Assembly (NCBI RefSeq): GCF_006402735.1
Contig: NZ_CP017174.1
Span: 437,001 to 501,000 of the forward strand
Direction of reading: 5' to 3'
DNA length: 64,000 bases
Source: Myxococcus xanthus
GTDB taxonomy: Bacteria > Myxococcota > Myxococcia > Myxococcales > Myxococcaceae
Made by a program: the position numbers and the translations under genes. Positions 8,777 to 16,495 of this stretch are shown piece after piece. Numbering within the stretch: the stretch's first letter is position 1; the number at the start of each line of letters is the position of its first letter. Below the pieces are notes generated by a model, which worked only from the letters and a program-made list of their open reading frames with translations, was not told where the DNA came from and did no database searches.

Positions 8777-9631
8777 TCAACCCACGAGTGCGGTGGGTGA
8801 CACGCCGGCCAGTTCCCGCACGTCTCGTGACAAATGCGCCTGGTCCGCGTAGCCGCATTCGAGCGCGACGTCACACAGGTCCGTGCCCTCGCGGGAGCGC
8901 AGCAGGGACACCGCCCGCTGGAAGCGCAGGACGCGCGCGAGCAGCTTCGGCGGTACGCCGGCTTCGTCCAGGATGTCCCGGTGCAGGGTGCGCTCACTCA
9001 CGCCCAGCGCGCGAGCGAGCGCGGCCATGCGCACCTGCCCCGACGAGGCTTGAATGTGTCCCAGGGCCTGGACGGCACGCGGCTTCGCGATGCTCCGGAA
9101 CGAAGCCCAGCGTCGGGCGATGGTCTGCTGGAGCAGGGCCATGGCCTGGGCGGGCGAGGCACAGTCTTCCATCCGCCGCTGAAGCTGCGTGAGGGCGGGC
9201 GAGCAGTCCTGGGCGGAGACGTTGAGTCCGCAGAGTTCACGCGGACTGACACCCAGCAGGGCCTGCGCCCAGCCAGGACGGAGCCTGACGCCCAGGCTCA
9301 CCCCGCCGGGCTCGAGGTCGACGAGGACGAAGCGCTTCATGGGGCCGACGACGGCCAGCCGGGGTGCGGCCAGCCACACCGGGCCTGGGGCGTGTTGGAA
9401 GCCGAAGATGAGGTCGGTGCAGCCATCCGGAAGCACCCGGTGCTGCCGGGGGAGGGGGACGCCGTGTTGCTTTCGGGGCACCCAGAACTGCCAGAACGCG
9501 TCCACCGCATCCGCCATCTCGATAGGCGGTGCCCACTGGGTGTAGCCCTGCTGCTGTGCGTCCTCCGCCATCGCGTCCCTGTCTTCAGCCCGTGCACAGC
9601 CCGTCAGGCTCTGTGCGGCCATTGCGTCCAT
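8777..9631 (-). CDS. AraC-family transcriptional regulator
   Basis: About 284 residues (264 if the internal Met at 9571 is used). The N-terminal half contains HRVLPDGCTDLIFGF and RPGWAQALLGVSPREL, typical of the DUF6597 sensor domain that precedes many AraC DNA-binding domains. The last 100 residues carry the two HTH motifs (MAALARALGVSERTLHRDI and ICDVA-like ALECGYADQAHLSRDVREL). The ligand is unknown. It probably controls itself and the VOC gene downstream. It is divergent from the small peptide gene at 9655, only 23 nt away, so their control regions overlap. Confidence 0.88.
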   Translation of the reverse strand: MDAMAAQSLTGCARAEDRDAMAEDAQQQGYTQWAPPIEMADAVDAFWQFWVPRKQHGVPLPRQHRVLPDGCTDLIFGFQHAPGPVWLAAPRLAVVGPMKRFVLVDLEPGGVSLGVRLRPGWAQALLGVSPRELCGLNVSAQDCSPALTQLQRRMEDCASPAQAMALLQQTIARRWASFRSIAKPRAVQALGHIQASSGQVRMAALARALGVSERTLHRDILDEAGVPPKLLARVLRFQRAVSLLRSREGTDLCDVALECGYADQAHLSRDVRELAGVSPTALVG

Positions 9632-9654
9632 TTCCCATGAAAGGAGCGGTGGCC

Positions 9655-9807
9655 ATGAAGACGGCGAACCTGTCGAGCCCGATGAATCCCGACACCCTGA
9701 ACGATACTGTCATCGGCATCGATGCGCTCGCGTTCGCTGGCCAGGCCACCGCTCTTGATTCCGAGCGGGGAGAGACCTCCCGTCGAGATCGCCCGCCTGG
9801 ATTCTGA
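9655..9807 (+). CDS. 50-aa peptide, copy B of a duplicated cassette
   Basis: ATG at 9655 follows GAAAGGAG (9639-9646). Residues 1-22 match peptide A except Q2K, T4A and T7S, including NPDTLNDTVIGI. The remaining 28 residues are unrelated to A (polar and charged, with DSERGETSRRDRP) but also end in P-G-aromatic (RPPGF). The 5' leader (GCGTC...ATTT...GAAAGGAGCGGTG) and the downstream terminator are conserved too, whereas the middle is not. Same hypotheses as for copy A. No enzyme gene for peptide maturation lies next to it. Confidence 0.7.
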   Translation: MKTANLSSPMNPDTLNDTVIGIDALAFAGQATALDSERGETSRRDRPPGF

Positions 9808-9832
9808 CCCACCGTGCCCCGTCGAAGGACAG

Positions 9833-9892
9833 GGCATGGCAGGCCAGAGGCCGGGCTCCCCGAGGGAACCCGGCCTCTTTCTTTTCCGGGTC
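9833..9892 (+). terminator. Rho-independent terminator block, copy B
   Basis: Same 60-nt block as 4340-4399 with one base change; the hairpin spans 9846-9878, followed by TTCTTTT. It lies between peptide B and the tRNA-like gene at 9902. Confidence 0.85.
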
Positions 9893-9901
9893 AACCCCAC
9901 T

Positions 9902-9973
9902 GCTCCGGGATGCGATTGGAATCGCAGCACGGCCGTCTACCGTGTGAACAGGGTTCGATTCCCTGTCGGAGCG
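9902..9973 (+). tRNA. tRNA-like gene, anticodon GTC (Asp?), atypical
   Basis: Cloverleaf: acceptor GCTCCGG/TCGGAGC (six Watson-Crick pairs and one G-U), D arm TGCG/CGCA with loop ATTGGAAT, anticodon stem CACGG/CCGTG with loop CCGTCTA, variable TGAA, T arm CAGGG-TTCGATT-CCCTG. The anticodon would be GTC (9935-9937). Position 33 is C, position 37 is T, and U8 is replaced by G, all against the tRNA consensus, and CCA is not encoded. It could be a decaying tRNA or a tRNA mimic. It starts 9 nt after the peptide-B terminator, the same layout as at 4412. Confidence 0.5.
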
Positions 9974-9994
9974 CTCATCCCCGAGGAGACGCCC

Positions 9995-10057
9995 ATGAAT
10001 CCCCTCTCCACTGATTCCGAGCCGGAAGACCTGTTCGACGGCATCGCTTCCTTCTGA
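9995..10057 (+). CDS. 20-aa acidic micropeptide ORF
   Basis: ATG at 9995 is preceded by GAGGAG (9983-9988) at optimal spacing and the ORF ends in TGA at 10055-10057. The product is MNPLSTDSEPEDLFDGIASF. A 7-bp GC hairpin follows 5 nt after the stop. The very good ribosome-binding site and the terminator-like hairpin argue for a translated micropeptide or leader peptide between the tRNA-like gene and tRNA-Arg. No relatives can be named. Confidence 0.45.
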   Translation: MNPLSTDSEPEDLFDGIASF

Positions 10058-10061
10058 CACC

Positions 10062-10081
10062 GCGCCCCGTGGCTGGGGCGC
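10062..10081 (+). terminator. GC hairpin after the 20-aa ORF
   Basis: GCGCCCC (10062-10068) pairs perfectly with GGGGCGC (10075-10081) around a 6-nt loop. No U-tract follows, so it is a weak terminator or an RNA-processing signal ahead of tRNA-Arg. Confidence 0.5.
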
Positions 10082-10099
10082 TCTCGCAGTCGCAGTTCC

Positions 10100-10172
10100 G
10101 GTCTTGTAGCTCAGAGGATAGAGCACTCGGTTGCGGACCGAGAGGCCGCAGGTTCGACTCCTGCCAGGACCA
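10100..10172 (+). tRNA. tRNA-Arg (anticodon GCG)
   Basis: A regular 73-nt cloverleaf: acceptor GGTCTTG/CAGGACC, U8, D arm GCTC/GAGC, anticodon stem CTCGG/CCGAG with loop TTGCGGA (anticodon GCG at 10133-10135, U33 present), and T arm GCAGG-TTCGACT-CCTGC, discriminator A. CCA is not encoded. Most bacteria read CGN with an inosine-modified ACG tRNA, so a GCG tRNA-Arg is uncommon. Confidence 0.85.
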
Positions 10173-10263
10173 TACCTCCTTCAGTTGTCTGGCGCACCGT
10201 GGGTATGGCAAGTGGGGTCCACTCCGTCATGGATGACGCGACTTCCCTCTTGCTGGACACTCC

Positions 10264-11226
10264 GTGAGCCCGGTCACCCTGCAAATCAACCTCGCGCCCA
10301 CGGACCATCCGCACGCGCGCCTCATCCTTCCGCATCAGCTTCGCCAACTCGGGCCCTCCGTGCAGGAGGTGCTGCTCGTGCTGGACCTGCACCGCAGCCA
10401 GGGCAGCCGCTTCGCGGGTGCGTGGCTGGAGCGAAAGCCGAAGATGGACGCGCTGCTGTCGGAGCTGTCCTCGGCGGACTCGCGCATCCGGGTGGCGGAG
10501 GTGGACTACTCCCCCGCCGTCACGAAGGCGCTCTCCGAGCAGTTCTTCGGAGGCTCCCGGCTGCCCATGAAGGACTCGCGCGGCGGGCCCTTCCATTCCT
10601 ACTTCTTCGGGCTCGCGGCGGCGAAGCACCCGCACGTGATGCACCTGGACGCGGACATGCTCGTCGGTGGAGCGTCACGCACCTGGATGGCGGAGGCGGC
10701 CGCGCAGCTCGCGTCTCGCGAGGAGTTGGTGAGCTGCAGTCCTTTGTCGGGCCCGCCGCGCGCGGACGGGACGATTGCGGGAGACGGTCGCTGGTACGAG
10801 CCCGATGCACAGGGCTCCCACGCGTTCCGTTTCCGGCGCTTCAGCAGCCGCGCCTTCTTCGTGGACCGCGACGCCATGGTGCGCCGGGTGGGGCCGCTGC
10901 AGGCGAAGCTGGCGCCGCCCATTCACGTGCTGCGTGCCTTGCGCGCGGGCAATCCGCCGTACCGCGAGCCGGAGAACCTGGTCACCCGGAGGCTCAAGCG
11001 TCGCGGCTTGTGGCGGCTGGACTTCCTGGGCGCCGCGCCGGGCCTGTGGACGTTGCATCCCCAGTACCGTTCGCCCACGTTCTACGAGCGGCTGCCGGAG
11101 CTGATTACGCGCGTGGAGTCCGGGGACATGCCTGACGCCCAGCGCGGCCAGGAGAACGTGCAGGACTGCCTGGTGGACTGGTCCGACGTGAGGGCCGCGC
11201 GGCGGAAGTGGTGGCGACGCGGGTAG
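10264..11226 (+). CDS. Glycosyltransferase-like protein with DxD motif
   Basis: 320 residues starting at GTG 10264. No signal peptide. The centre has HVMHLDADMLVGG (Asp129-Ala-Asp131), the metal/nucleotide-sugar-binding DxD of GT-A glycosyltransferases, preceded by a strand-rich Rossmann-like half (VQEVLLVLDLHRSQGSRFAG). The C-terminal third is Arg/Trp-rich. Likely transfers a sugar in cell-surface polysaccharide or lipid synthesis, but no donor or acceptor can be inferred and there are no polysaccharide genes beside it. It stands alone between tRNA-Arg and the convergent rraA. Confidence 0.65.
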   Translation: MSPVTLQINLAPTDHPHARLILPHQLRQLGPSVQEVLLVLDLHRSQGSRFAGAWLERKPKMDALLSELSSADSRIRVAEVDYSPAVTKALSEQFFGGSRLPMKDSRGGPFHSYFFGLAAAKHPHVMHLDADMLVGGASRTWMAEAAAQLASREELVSCSPLSGPPRADGTIAGDGRWYEPDAQGSHAFRFRRFSSRAFFVDRDAMVRRVGPLQAKLAPPIHVLRALRAGNPPYREPENLVTRRLKRRGLWRLDFLGAAPGLWTLHPQYRSPTFYERLPELITRVESGDMPDAQRGQENVQDCLVDWSDVRAARRKWWRRG

Positions 11227-11256
11227 TGCCAGCACTTCCGCCCGGGGCCCCTGGCG

Positions 11257-11754
11257 TCAGCCCAGGGGTGACTCAGAGGTGACGATGCCGTCCAGGTCCG
11301 CGTAGACGTAGTGGCCGGGGCGGAAGGTGACTCCGGCGAAGCGGACCTCCACGTCGCGTTGTCCCTCGTTGCGCTTGAGGCTCTTGAGCGGGTGGGTGCC
11401 CAGTGCCTTGACGCCGATGCGCATGCGGCCCACGTCCTCGGCGTCGCGGATGCAGCCATTCACCACCACGCCCGCCCAGCCATTCTGCTGGGCGAGCAAC
11501 GCGAGCTGGTCTCCCACGAGCGCGCAGCGGCGGCTGCCTCCGCCGTCCACCACCAGCACCCGGCCCTGGCCGGGTTCCTCCAAGGCCTTGCGCACGAGGG
11601 AGTTGTCCTCGGGCGCCCGCACCGTGCTGATGGGTCCCGCGAAGGTCCGGACGCCGCCGTAGTCCTGGAACCCGGGCTCGGCAATCTGGAACCGCGGGGT
11701 GCCCACGTGGGCATCGCAGAGGTCGGCCGTTTTGAAGTCGGTGAACGTGCTCAT
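11257..11754 (-). CDS. rraA: RraA-family protein (RNase E regulator / HMG aldolase fold)
   Basis: 165 residues, normal length for RraA. TADLCDAH at the N-terminus, then [20 protein letters not shown] and [16 protein letters not shown] are the family signatures; the GDQLA...GCIRD segment forms the ligand/metal pocket. RraA binds and inhibits RNase E; close relatives are class II 4-hydroxy-4-methyl-2-oxoglutarate aldolases, which keep the RD (here Arg-Asp of CIRD) pair, so an aldolase role cannot be excluded. Downstream of the aldo/keto reductase gene by 15 nt on the same strand, hence probably co-transcribed. Confidence 0.88.
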   Translation of the reverse strand: MSTFTDFKTADLCDAHVGTPRFQIAEPGFQDYGGVRTFAGPISTVRAPEDNSLVRKALEEPGQGRVLVVDGGGSRRCALVGDQLALLAQQNGWAGVVVNGCIRDAEDVGRMRIGVKALGTHPLKSLKRNEGQRDVEVRFAGVTFRPGHYVYADLDGIVTSESPLG

Positions 11755-11769
11755 GGGCTTCGAGCCTTC

Positions 11770-12747
11770 TCAGGCCTCGCGGGACGACGCAACGTCCAGG
11801 GTGCGGAGGTCCTCCTCCGTCAGTTGCAACGTGAACGCACCCAGCAACTCCTGCGTCTGACTGGCGGACGTCGCGCTCGCGATGGGCGCCACGATGGTGG
11901 GCTGCGCCGCGAGCCACGCGAGCGCGACCTGGGCGAAGTTTGCTCCCGGATGCCGGCGCGTCACGGCGTCCAGGGCATCAATCACCGCCCAGCCGCGCGC
12001 GTTTCCATACTGCTTCAGCACGCCTTCGGCGCGGGCCGACTTTGGAGGCGGCTGGTCCTTGCGGTACTTGCCCGTGAGGAAGCCCGAGGCCAACGCGAAG
12101 TAGGGCGCCACCACGAGCCCTTCCCGTTCGCAGATGCCCCGGAGCGATGACTCGAAGTCCTTGCGCTCGACGAGGTTGTAGTGCGGTTGCAGCACCGCGT
12201 ACCGGGCGAGGTTGTTGCGGCGGGATACCTCCAGTGACTCGGTGAGCCGCTGCGGGGAGTGGTTGCTGGTGCCCAGCGCGCGGACCTTGCCGGAGCGCAC
12301 CAGCGCGTCGAAGGCCGCCATCGTCTCCTCCACCGGCGTGCCCAGGTCCTCGTAGTGCGCGTAGTAGAGGTCGATGACGTCCACCTGCAACCGGCGCAGC
12401 GAAGCCTCCACGCTGCGCTGGATGTGCTCGCGGCTCAGGCCCTTCCCCAGCTCCGTCTGCGAGCCCACCTTGGTGGCGATGACGATGCGCTCCCGAGCGC
12501 CGCGCGACTTCAGCCACTTTCCGATGAGCGTCTCCGACTCGCCGCCGCGGTTGCCGGGAACCCAGCTCGAATAGACGTCCGCCGTGTCGATGAAGTTGCC
12601 GCCGTTGTCGACGAAGGCATCGAGCACCGCGAACGAGGTCGCCTCGTCGGCTGTCCAACCGAAGACGTTTCCACCCAGGCACAGGGGGGATACCTGAAGG
12701 CCCGTGGTTCCGAGCGCCTTGCGTGCTTCGAGCTTCGTCTGGGGCAT
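11770..12747 (-). CDS. Aldo/keto reductase
   Basis: 325 residues with the (beta/alpha)8 AKR fold. The catalytic tetrad is visible: Asp and Tyr in FIDTADVYSSW, Lys in IVIATKVGS, and His in DLYYAHYED. NADPH-binding text near the end (IVAPIASATSASQTQELL) is typical. The sequence resembles the YajO/perakine-reductase-like group. It reduces aldehydes or ketones with NADPH in the cytosol; the substrate is not evident. First gene of a likely two-gene unit with rraA. Confidence 0.92.
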   Translation of the reverse strand: MPQTKLEARKALGTTGLQVSPLCLGGNVFGWTADEATSFAVLDAFVDNGGNFIDTADVYSSWVPGNRGGESETLIGKWLKSRGARERIVIATKVGSQTELGKGLSREHIQRSVEASLRRLQVDVIDLYYAHYEDLGTPVEETMAAFDALVRSGKVRALGTSNHSPQRLTESLEVSRRNNLARYAVLQPHYNLVERKDFESSLRGICEREGLVVAPYFALASGFLTGKYRKDQPPPKSARAEGVLKQYGNARGWAVIDALDAVTRRHPGANFAQVALAWLAAQPTIVAPIASATSASQTQELLGAFTLQLTEEDLRTLDVASSREA

Positions 12748-12840
12748 TGCCTGTCTCTCCCTCGATGAGTGGTCGGCCAGCGGGCCGTGACCGGCGTAGC
12801 TAACGCGTCCCGGAATGGGGTGCAGGTCAAAATGCCCCGT

Positions 12841-13926
12841 TCATCGGCGAGAATGTCTCCGTGCGGTATCGAGCATTTCCCACCGCAGGGGATGCTCCGC
12901 GAGCAGTGCAATCCAGGGGTTCACTTCGTTTCGAGCCGTGGCGCTCGCATTACGGAGCCGCTCGAGGACGGGCACGGCGCGGCTCAAGCCCAGCCGGGAG
13001 ATGGATTCCAGCAGCGCCTCGCGCACGCTCGCCTCTGGTTCGGCGCTGTAGCGGGCGGCGAGTGCATCGAGGTTCGCGGAGAGCTCTGCCACGGGCGAGG
13101 TCGCCAGGGCCCGTGCAGCCGCGGCACGCACGACGGGGGACTGCGCTGACAGGAGCAATGTACGGGCCTGCGCCACGGACGGTCCTCTCACCGCTTCGAT
13201 GGAAGACGCGCCCAGGAGTCCCGCTGCCGTGGCAGGGTCTTCCGCGACGGTGGCCAGCGACACCGCTCGCTCCGCCACCACGCGGTAGCGGCCGGCGTTG
13301 CGAGCGGCTTCCTCCCGGAAGTTCTCCACCGCGGCCGCGCGGACCTCGGGCGCTGCGTCCGTCACCCAGTCGCGGTAGACGTCTCGGCCCTTGAGGACAT
13401 GGATGCCCAACAGTTGGGTGGAGGGCTCCCCCGTCTGTTGCAGTGAACGAATCAACACGGCACGCAGGCGCGCGTCGGGTGACTCACTGACGCGGTCCAC
13501 CAGCCGCTCCAGGATGCGGGCCCGTCCCTCCAGTGCGTAGCGCAGCACCCAGGTGTCGGAGAGCAAGGCGAGCACGTCGGCGTCCTGCTCCTTGCTGAGG
13601 TGCTGCCAATGCACGTCCTCGGACAGTGACTCCACGAGCCCGCGGAGTTGTTCTCGCACGTAACGCCGGTACGCCGGTGAGGCGTGGCCCTGGCGATACT
13701 CCGCGAGGAGCGCGGTGAGCTCACACGGCACCTCCTTCAGCGGCTGCGCATGGGCGGGCAGGGGCGGGAGCGTCGAATGTCCGGCGTCAGCGTCCTGCGG
13801 CGTCGAGGCATCGAGGACAGGGTCGGTGTTCCTGTCTGGAGCCCTCCAGAGGCGTGTGCCCACCACGGCTGCGCCCAGCGCCCCGGCGAGGAGGACGCAG
13901 CCGAGCCTTCCACGCGGATTCCTCAT
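12841..13926 (-). CDS. HEAT-repeat-like exported/anchored protein (second of a pair)
   Basis: 361 residues. The N-terminus (GRLGCVLLAGALGAAVVGTRL) is a signal anchor. The rest is Ala/Leu/Arg-rich helical hairpins in tandem (VTDAAPEVRAAAVENFREEA, SPVVRAAAARALATSPVAEL), the pattern of HEAT/PBS-type repeats used for protein binding. It overlaps the upstream gene by 4 nt (ATGA), so the two are translationally coupled. Both share a late block on residual chain length and an RYVREQL/YDAGHVDF-like ending, suggesting related function, possibly in a periplasmic complex. No enzymatic motif. Confidence 0.75.
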   Translation of the reverse strand: MRNPRGRLGCVLLAGALGAAVVGTRLWRAPDRNTDPVLDASTPQDADAGHSTLPPLPAHAQPLKEVPCELTALLAEYRQGHASPAYRRYVREQLRGLVESLSEDVHWQHLSKEQDADVLALLSDTWVLRYALEGRARILERLVDRVSESPDARLRAVLIRSLQQTGEPSTQLLGIHVLKGRDVYRDWVTDAAPEVRAAAVENFREEAARNAGRYRVVAERAVSLATVAEDPATAAGLLGASSIEAVRGPSVAQARTLLLSAQSPVVRAAAARALATSPVAELSANLDALAARYSAEPEASVREALLESISRLGLSRAVPVLERLRNASATARNEVNPWIALLAEHPLRWEMLDTARRHSRR

Positions 13927-15008
13927 GGCGTCCGGGCCTCCACGTCCTCAGGGCAGCGGTGATACACGCGCTTGTTCAGCCACAGCCGGTCGAAGTCCAC
14001 GTGTCCCGCGTCGTAGAGCGCCTGGAAGTCGGCGACGTCTCGTGCGAATCGGCGGTCCTGCTTCGCGTAGTCCCGCACCTGGGGAAGGGCCTCGGCGCCG
14101 CCGGCCCGGAGCGTGTATCGCAGGAGCGCCCAGCGCACGCACAGGCGCTGCTCTCCAGGAAACGCGGCGCTGAAGTGCTTCAGCACCGCGCGCGTGTCGC
14201 GGCCATCGGACAGCGCTAGCGCCGCCAGCTCCCGGATGTTGGCATCTGTGTCACTCTCGAGCACCCAGGCCAATTGCTCCACGGCCCGCGCATCCAGTCG
14301 CACGGACAAGGATGCGGCCAGCTCCACCGCCAGGGCGCGAACGTGACGGTCCTCGGACTCCCGCGCCAGTGTCAGGAGCCGTGTGAGGTAAGGCTCCTCC
14401 GAGCCTCCTGCCTGGAAGTCGTTCTTCATCACCCAGCCCAGCGTTCTCACCGCGAGCAGGGACATGCCCTGAGGGGCCGTGCTTCTCCTGGCCAACGCCA
14501 TCAGCCGGTCCTGCGCAGGGGCGCCGAAGCGCGCCTGTGTCTCCAGTGCCTGCAGCGCCTGTGCGCGGTGGTCGATGGAGGCGTGCTGCTCCGCCATCGT
14601 GAGGAGCCGCTCGGCCACCCGCGCATCCCTCACCGCGGAGGCTTCACGCAGGCCCGCCATCAGTACGGAGGCTTCGGGCGCCGGTGCGGTGTCAGCCCAG
14701 TCGAGCACCTGAAGCGCGGCCTGGGCGTCTTCACCCAGGACTTCCGGAATCCGTTCGGAGAGGAAGGTGAGGGCGGCGGGGTCGTGCTGCGCCAGGGCCT
14801 GCTGGATGGCGGCTCGCACCGTCGGCAGCCCGTGAAGTTGTTCGAAGTCCAAATAGCCCGCGCGGCAGGTGAGGTGTGGAAGACGTTGGATGGGCGGCTT
14901 GGCGGCCATGGCGGGGGTGACGCCACACACGAGGAACGGCCAGAGCGCGCGGGCCCAGCCTCGGACTCGTGCGCGAAGGGCCTGGCTGTGGGGAGGGGAG
15001 GCGGGCAT
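13923..15008 (-). CDS. HEAT-repeat-like secreted protein (first of a pair)
   Basis: 361 residues, the same length as its downstream partner. The N-terminus has a basic region, a hydrophobic core and an Ala-x-Ala cleavage site (LVCGVTPAMAAKPP), so export to the periplasm is expected. The mature part is a run of helix pairs (LAVRTLGWVMKNDFQAGGS, HVRALAVELAASLSVRLDAR, NIRELAALALSDGRDTRAV) typical of HEAT repeats. First gene of a two-gene operon with a 4-nt overlap. It is divergent from hemL across 191 nt. Confidence 0.75.
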   Translation of the reverse strand: MPASPPHSQALRARVRGWARALWPFLVCGVTPAMAAKPPIQRLPHLTCRAGYLDFEQLHGLPTVRAAIQQALAQHDPAALTFLSERIPEVLGEDAQAALQVLDWADTAPAPEASVLMAGLREASAVRDARVAERLLTMAEQHASIDHRAQALQALETQARFGAPAQDRLMALARRSTAPQGMSLLAVRTLGWVMKNDFQAGGSEEPYLTRLLTLARESEDRHVRALAVELAASLSVRLDARAVEQLAWVLESDTDANIRELAALALSDGRDTRAVLKHFSAAFPGEQRLCVRWALLRYTLRAGGAEALPQVRDYAKQDRRFARDVADFQALYDAGHVDFDRLWLNKRVYHRCPEDVEARTP

Positions 15009-15067
15009 GGCGCGTGTCGAGCCCCGGACGATGCGTCGCTGAAACCATCCAATTTAGTCAGATTTAC

Positions 15068-15084
15068 AAGAAAGACGGTTTCTT
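15068..15084. promoter_or_regulatory. Inverted repeat in the divergent hemL promoter region
   Basis: AAGAAA (15068-15073) and TTTCTT (15079-15084) flank GACGG. They lie in an unusually AT-rich patch (15040-15085) of the divergent intergenic region between the HEAT operon and hemL. This is a plausible operator or promoter spacer; no regulator can be assigned. Confidence 0.35.
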
Positions 15085-15199
15085 CCGCACTGCCTGAGAC
15101 TGTCCATAATGTGTCGACGACGGCACGAAGAAGCGGGGGGCATGGGAGCGGGCGTGCGGGGACGCAGACTGCCTCGTGCCGCATGTTATGGAACGCGCC

Positions 15200-16495
15200 A
15201 TGAACCACGCTCACAGTCAGGCTCTCTTCGCTCGCGCGCAGGCCCGCATCCCCGGCGGAGTGAATTCCCCGGTGCGCGCCTTCCGAGGCGTTGGCGGCGA
15301 CCCTGTCTTCTTCCGTGAAGGCACAGGTGCCTGGCTCACGGATGTGGACGGCAACCGCTACGTCGACCTCGTGGGGAGCTGGGGACCGCTCATCCTGGGC
15401 CACGCATATCCGCCCATCTTGGACGCCATCATCGACGCCGCCCGCCGGGGCTCGTCCTATGGCGCGCCGCATGCGGGCGAGGTGGAGTTCGCGGAGCTCA
15501 TCTGCGCCACCATGCCCGCGGTGGAGATGGTGCGCCTGGTCTCCAGTGGCACCGAGGCCACGGTGGCGGCCATCCGCGTCGCGCGGGGCTTCACCGGCCG
15601 CGAGCACATCCTCAAGTTCGAAGGCTGCTTCCACGGCGCGGGAGACCCGTTCCTGGTGAAGGCGGGCAGTGGCGTGGAGACGCTGGGCCTGCCGGACTCG
15701 CCGGGCGTGCCGTCGGCGCTGGCGAAGCTCACGCTCACCGCGCCCTTCAACGACCTGGCCGCCGTGGAGCGCATCTTCGCGGAGAATGGCCAGGACATCG
15801 CGTGCGCCATCATCGAGCCGGTGGTGGGCAACATGGGCGTGCTGGTGCCGAAGCCGGGCTACCTCGAAGGGCTGCAGGCGCTCTGCCAGAAGCACGGCGT
15901 GCTGCTGGTGCTGGATGAAGTCATGACGGGCTTCCGGCTGTCGCGAGGCGGCGCGCAGGAGCTGTACGGCCTCAAGCCGGACCTCACCACCATGGCCAAG
16001 GTGATTGGCGGGGGCATGCCGATGGGCGCGTATGGTGGCCGCCGCGACATCATGGAGAAGGTGGCTCCCGCGGGCCCGGTGTACCAGTCCGGCACGTTGT
16101 CGGGGAACCCGGTGGCGGTGGCGGCGGGCCTGGCGTGCCTCAAGGCCCTGGCGGCCCCCGGCACCTACGCACGGCTGGAGGAGGTCAGCCGCATGTTGGA
16201 GGTCGGCCTGCTCGCCGAGGCCAAGGCCGCGGACGTGCCCGTCACCGTCAACCGCGTGGGCAGCATGCTCACGGTGTTCTTCACCGGTGAGCCCGTCTAC
16301 GACTACACCAGCGCGAAGAAGGCGGACACGGCGCGCTTCGGGAAGTTCTTCCACGCCATGCTGAACGAAGGCGTCTACCTGCCGCCCAGCCAGTTCGAGG
16401 CGGCGTTCGTGTCGCTGGCCATTGGCGAGCCGGAAGTCGCGCACGTCCTCGCGGCGGCGAGAAAGGCCTTCCGTTCGCTTGGCAAGACCGGTTGA
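15200..16495 (+). CDS. hemL: Glutamate-1-semialdehyde 2,1-aminomutase
   Basis: 431 residues from ATG 15200 (MNHAHSQALFARAQARIPGG); in-frame ATGs at 15176 and 15188 would add 4-8 residues and lack a better ribosome-binding site. The fold-type I PLP enzyme signature is complete: VSSGTEATVAAIRVARGFTG binds the cofactor phosphate and TMAKVIGGGMPMGAYGG carries the Schiff-base Lys267. It converts glutamate-1-semialdehyde to 5-aminolevulinate, the C5 entry to haem. Its 3' end overlaps the start region of the kinase downstream. Cytosolic. Confidence 0.95.
   Translation: MNHAHSQALFARAQARIPGGVNSPVRAFRGVGGDPVFFREGTGAWLTDVDGNRYVDLVGSWGPLILGHAYPPILDAIIDAARRGSSYGAPHAGEVEFAELICATMPAVEMVRLVSSGTEATVAAIRVARGFTGREHILKFEGCFHGAGDPFLVKAGSGVETLGLPDSPGVPSALAKLTLTAPFNDLAAVERIFAENGQDIACAIIEPVVGNMGVLVPKPGYLEGLQALCQKHGVLLVLDEVMTGFRLSRGGAQELYGLKPDLTTMAKVIGGGMPMGAYGGRRDIMEKVAPAGPVYQSGTLSGNPVAVAAGLACLKALAAPGTYARLEEVSRMLEVGLLAEAKAADVPVTVNRVGSMLTVFFTGEPVYDYTSAKKADTARFGKFFHAMLNEGVYLPPSQFEAAFVSLAIGEPEVAHVLAAARKAFRSLGKTG

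Noticed and set aside
14660-16444. 594-codon minus-strand frame opposite hemL
   Set aside because: Typical high-GC antisense artefact; the plus strand encodes an intact HemL.
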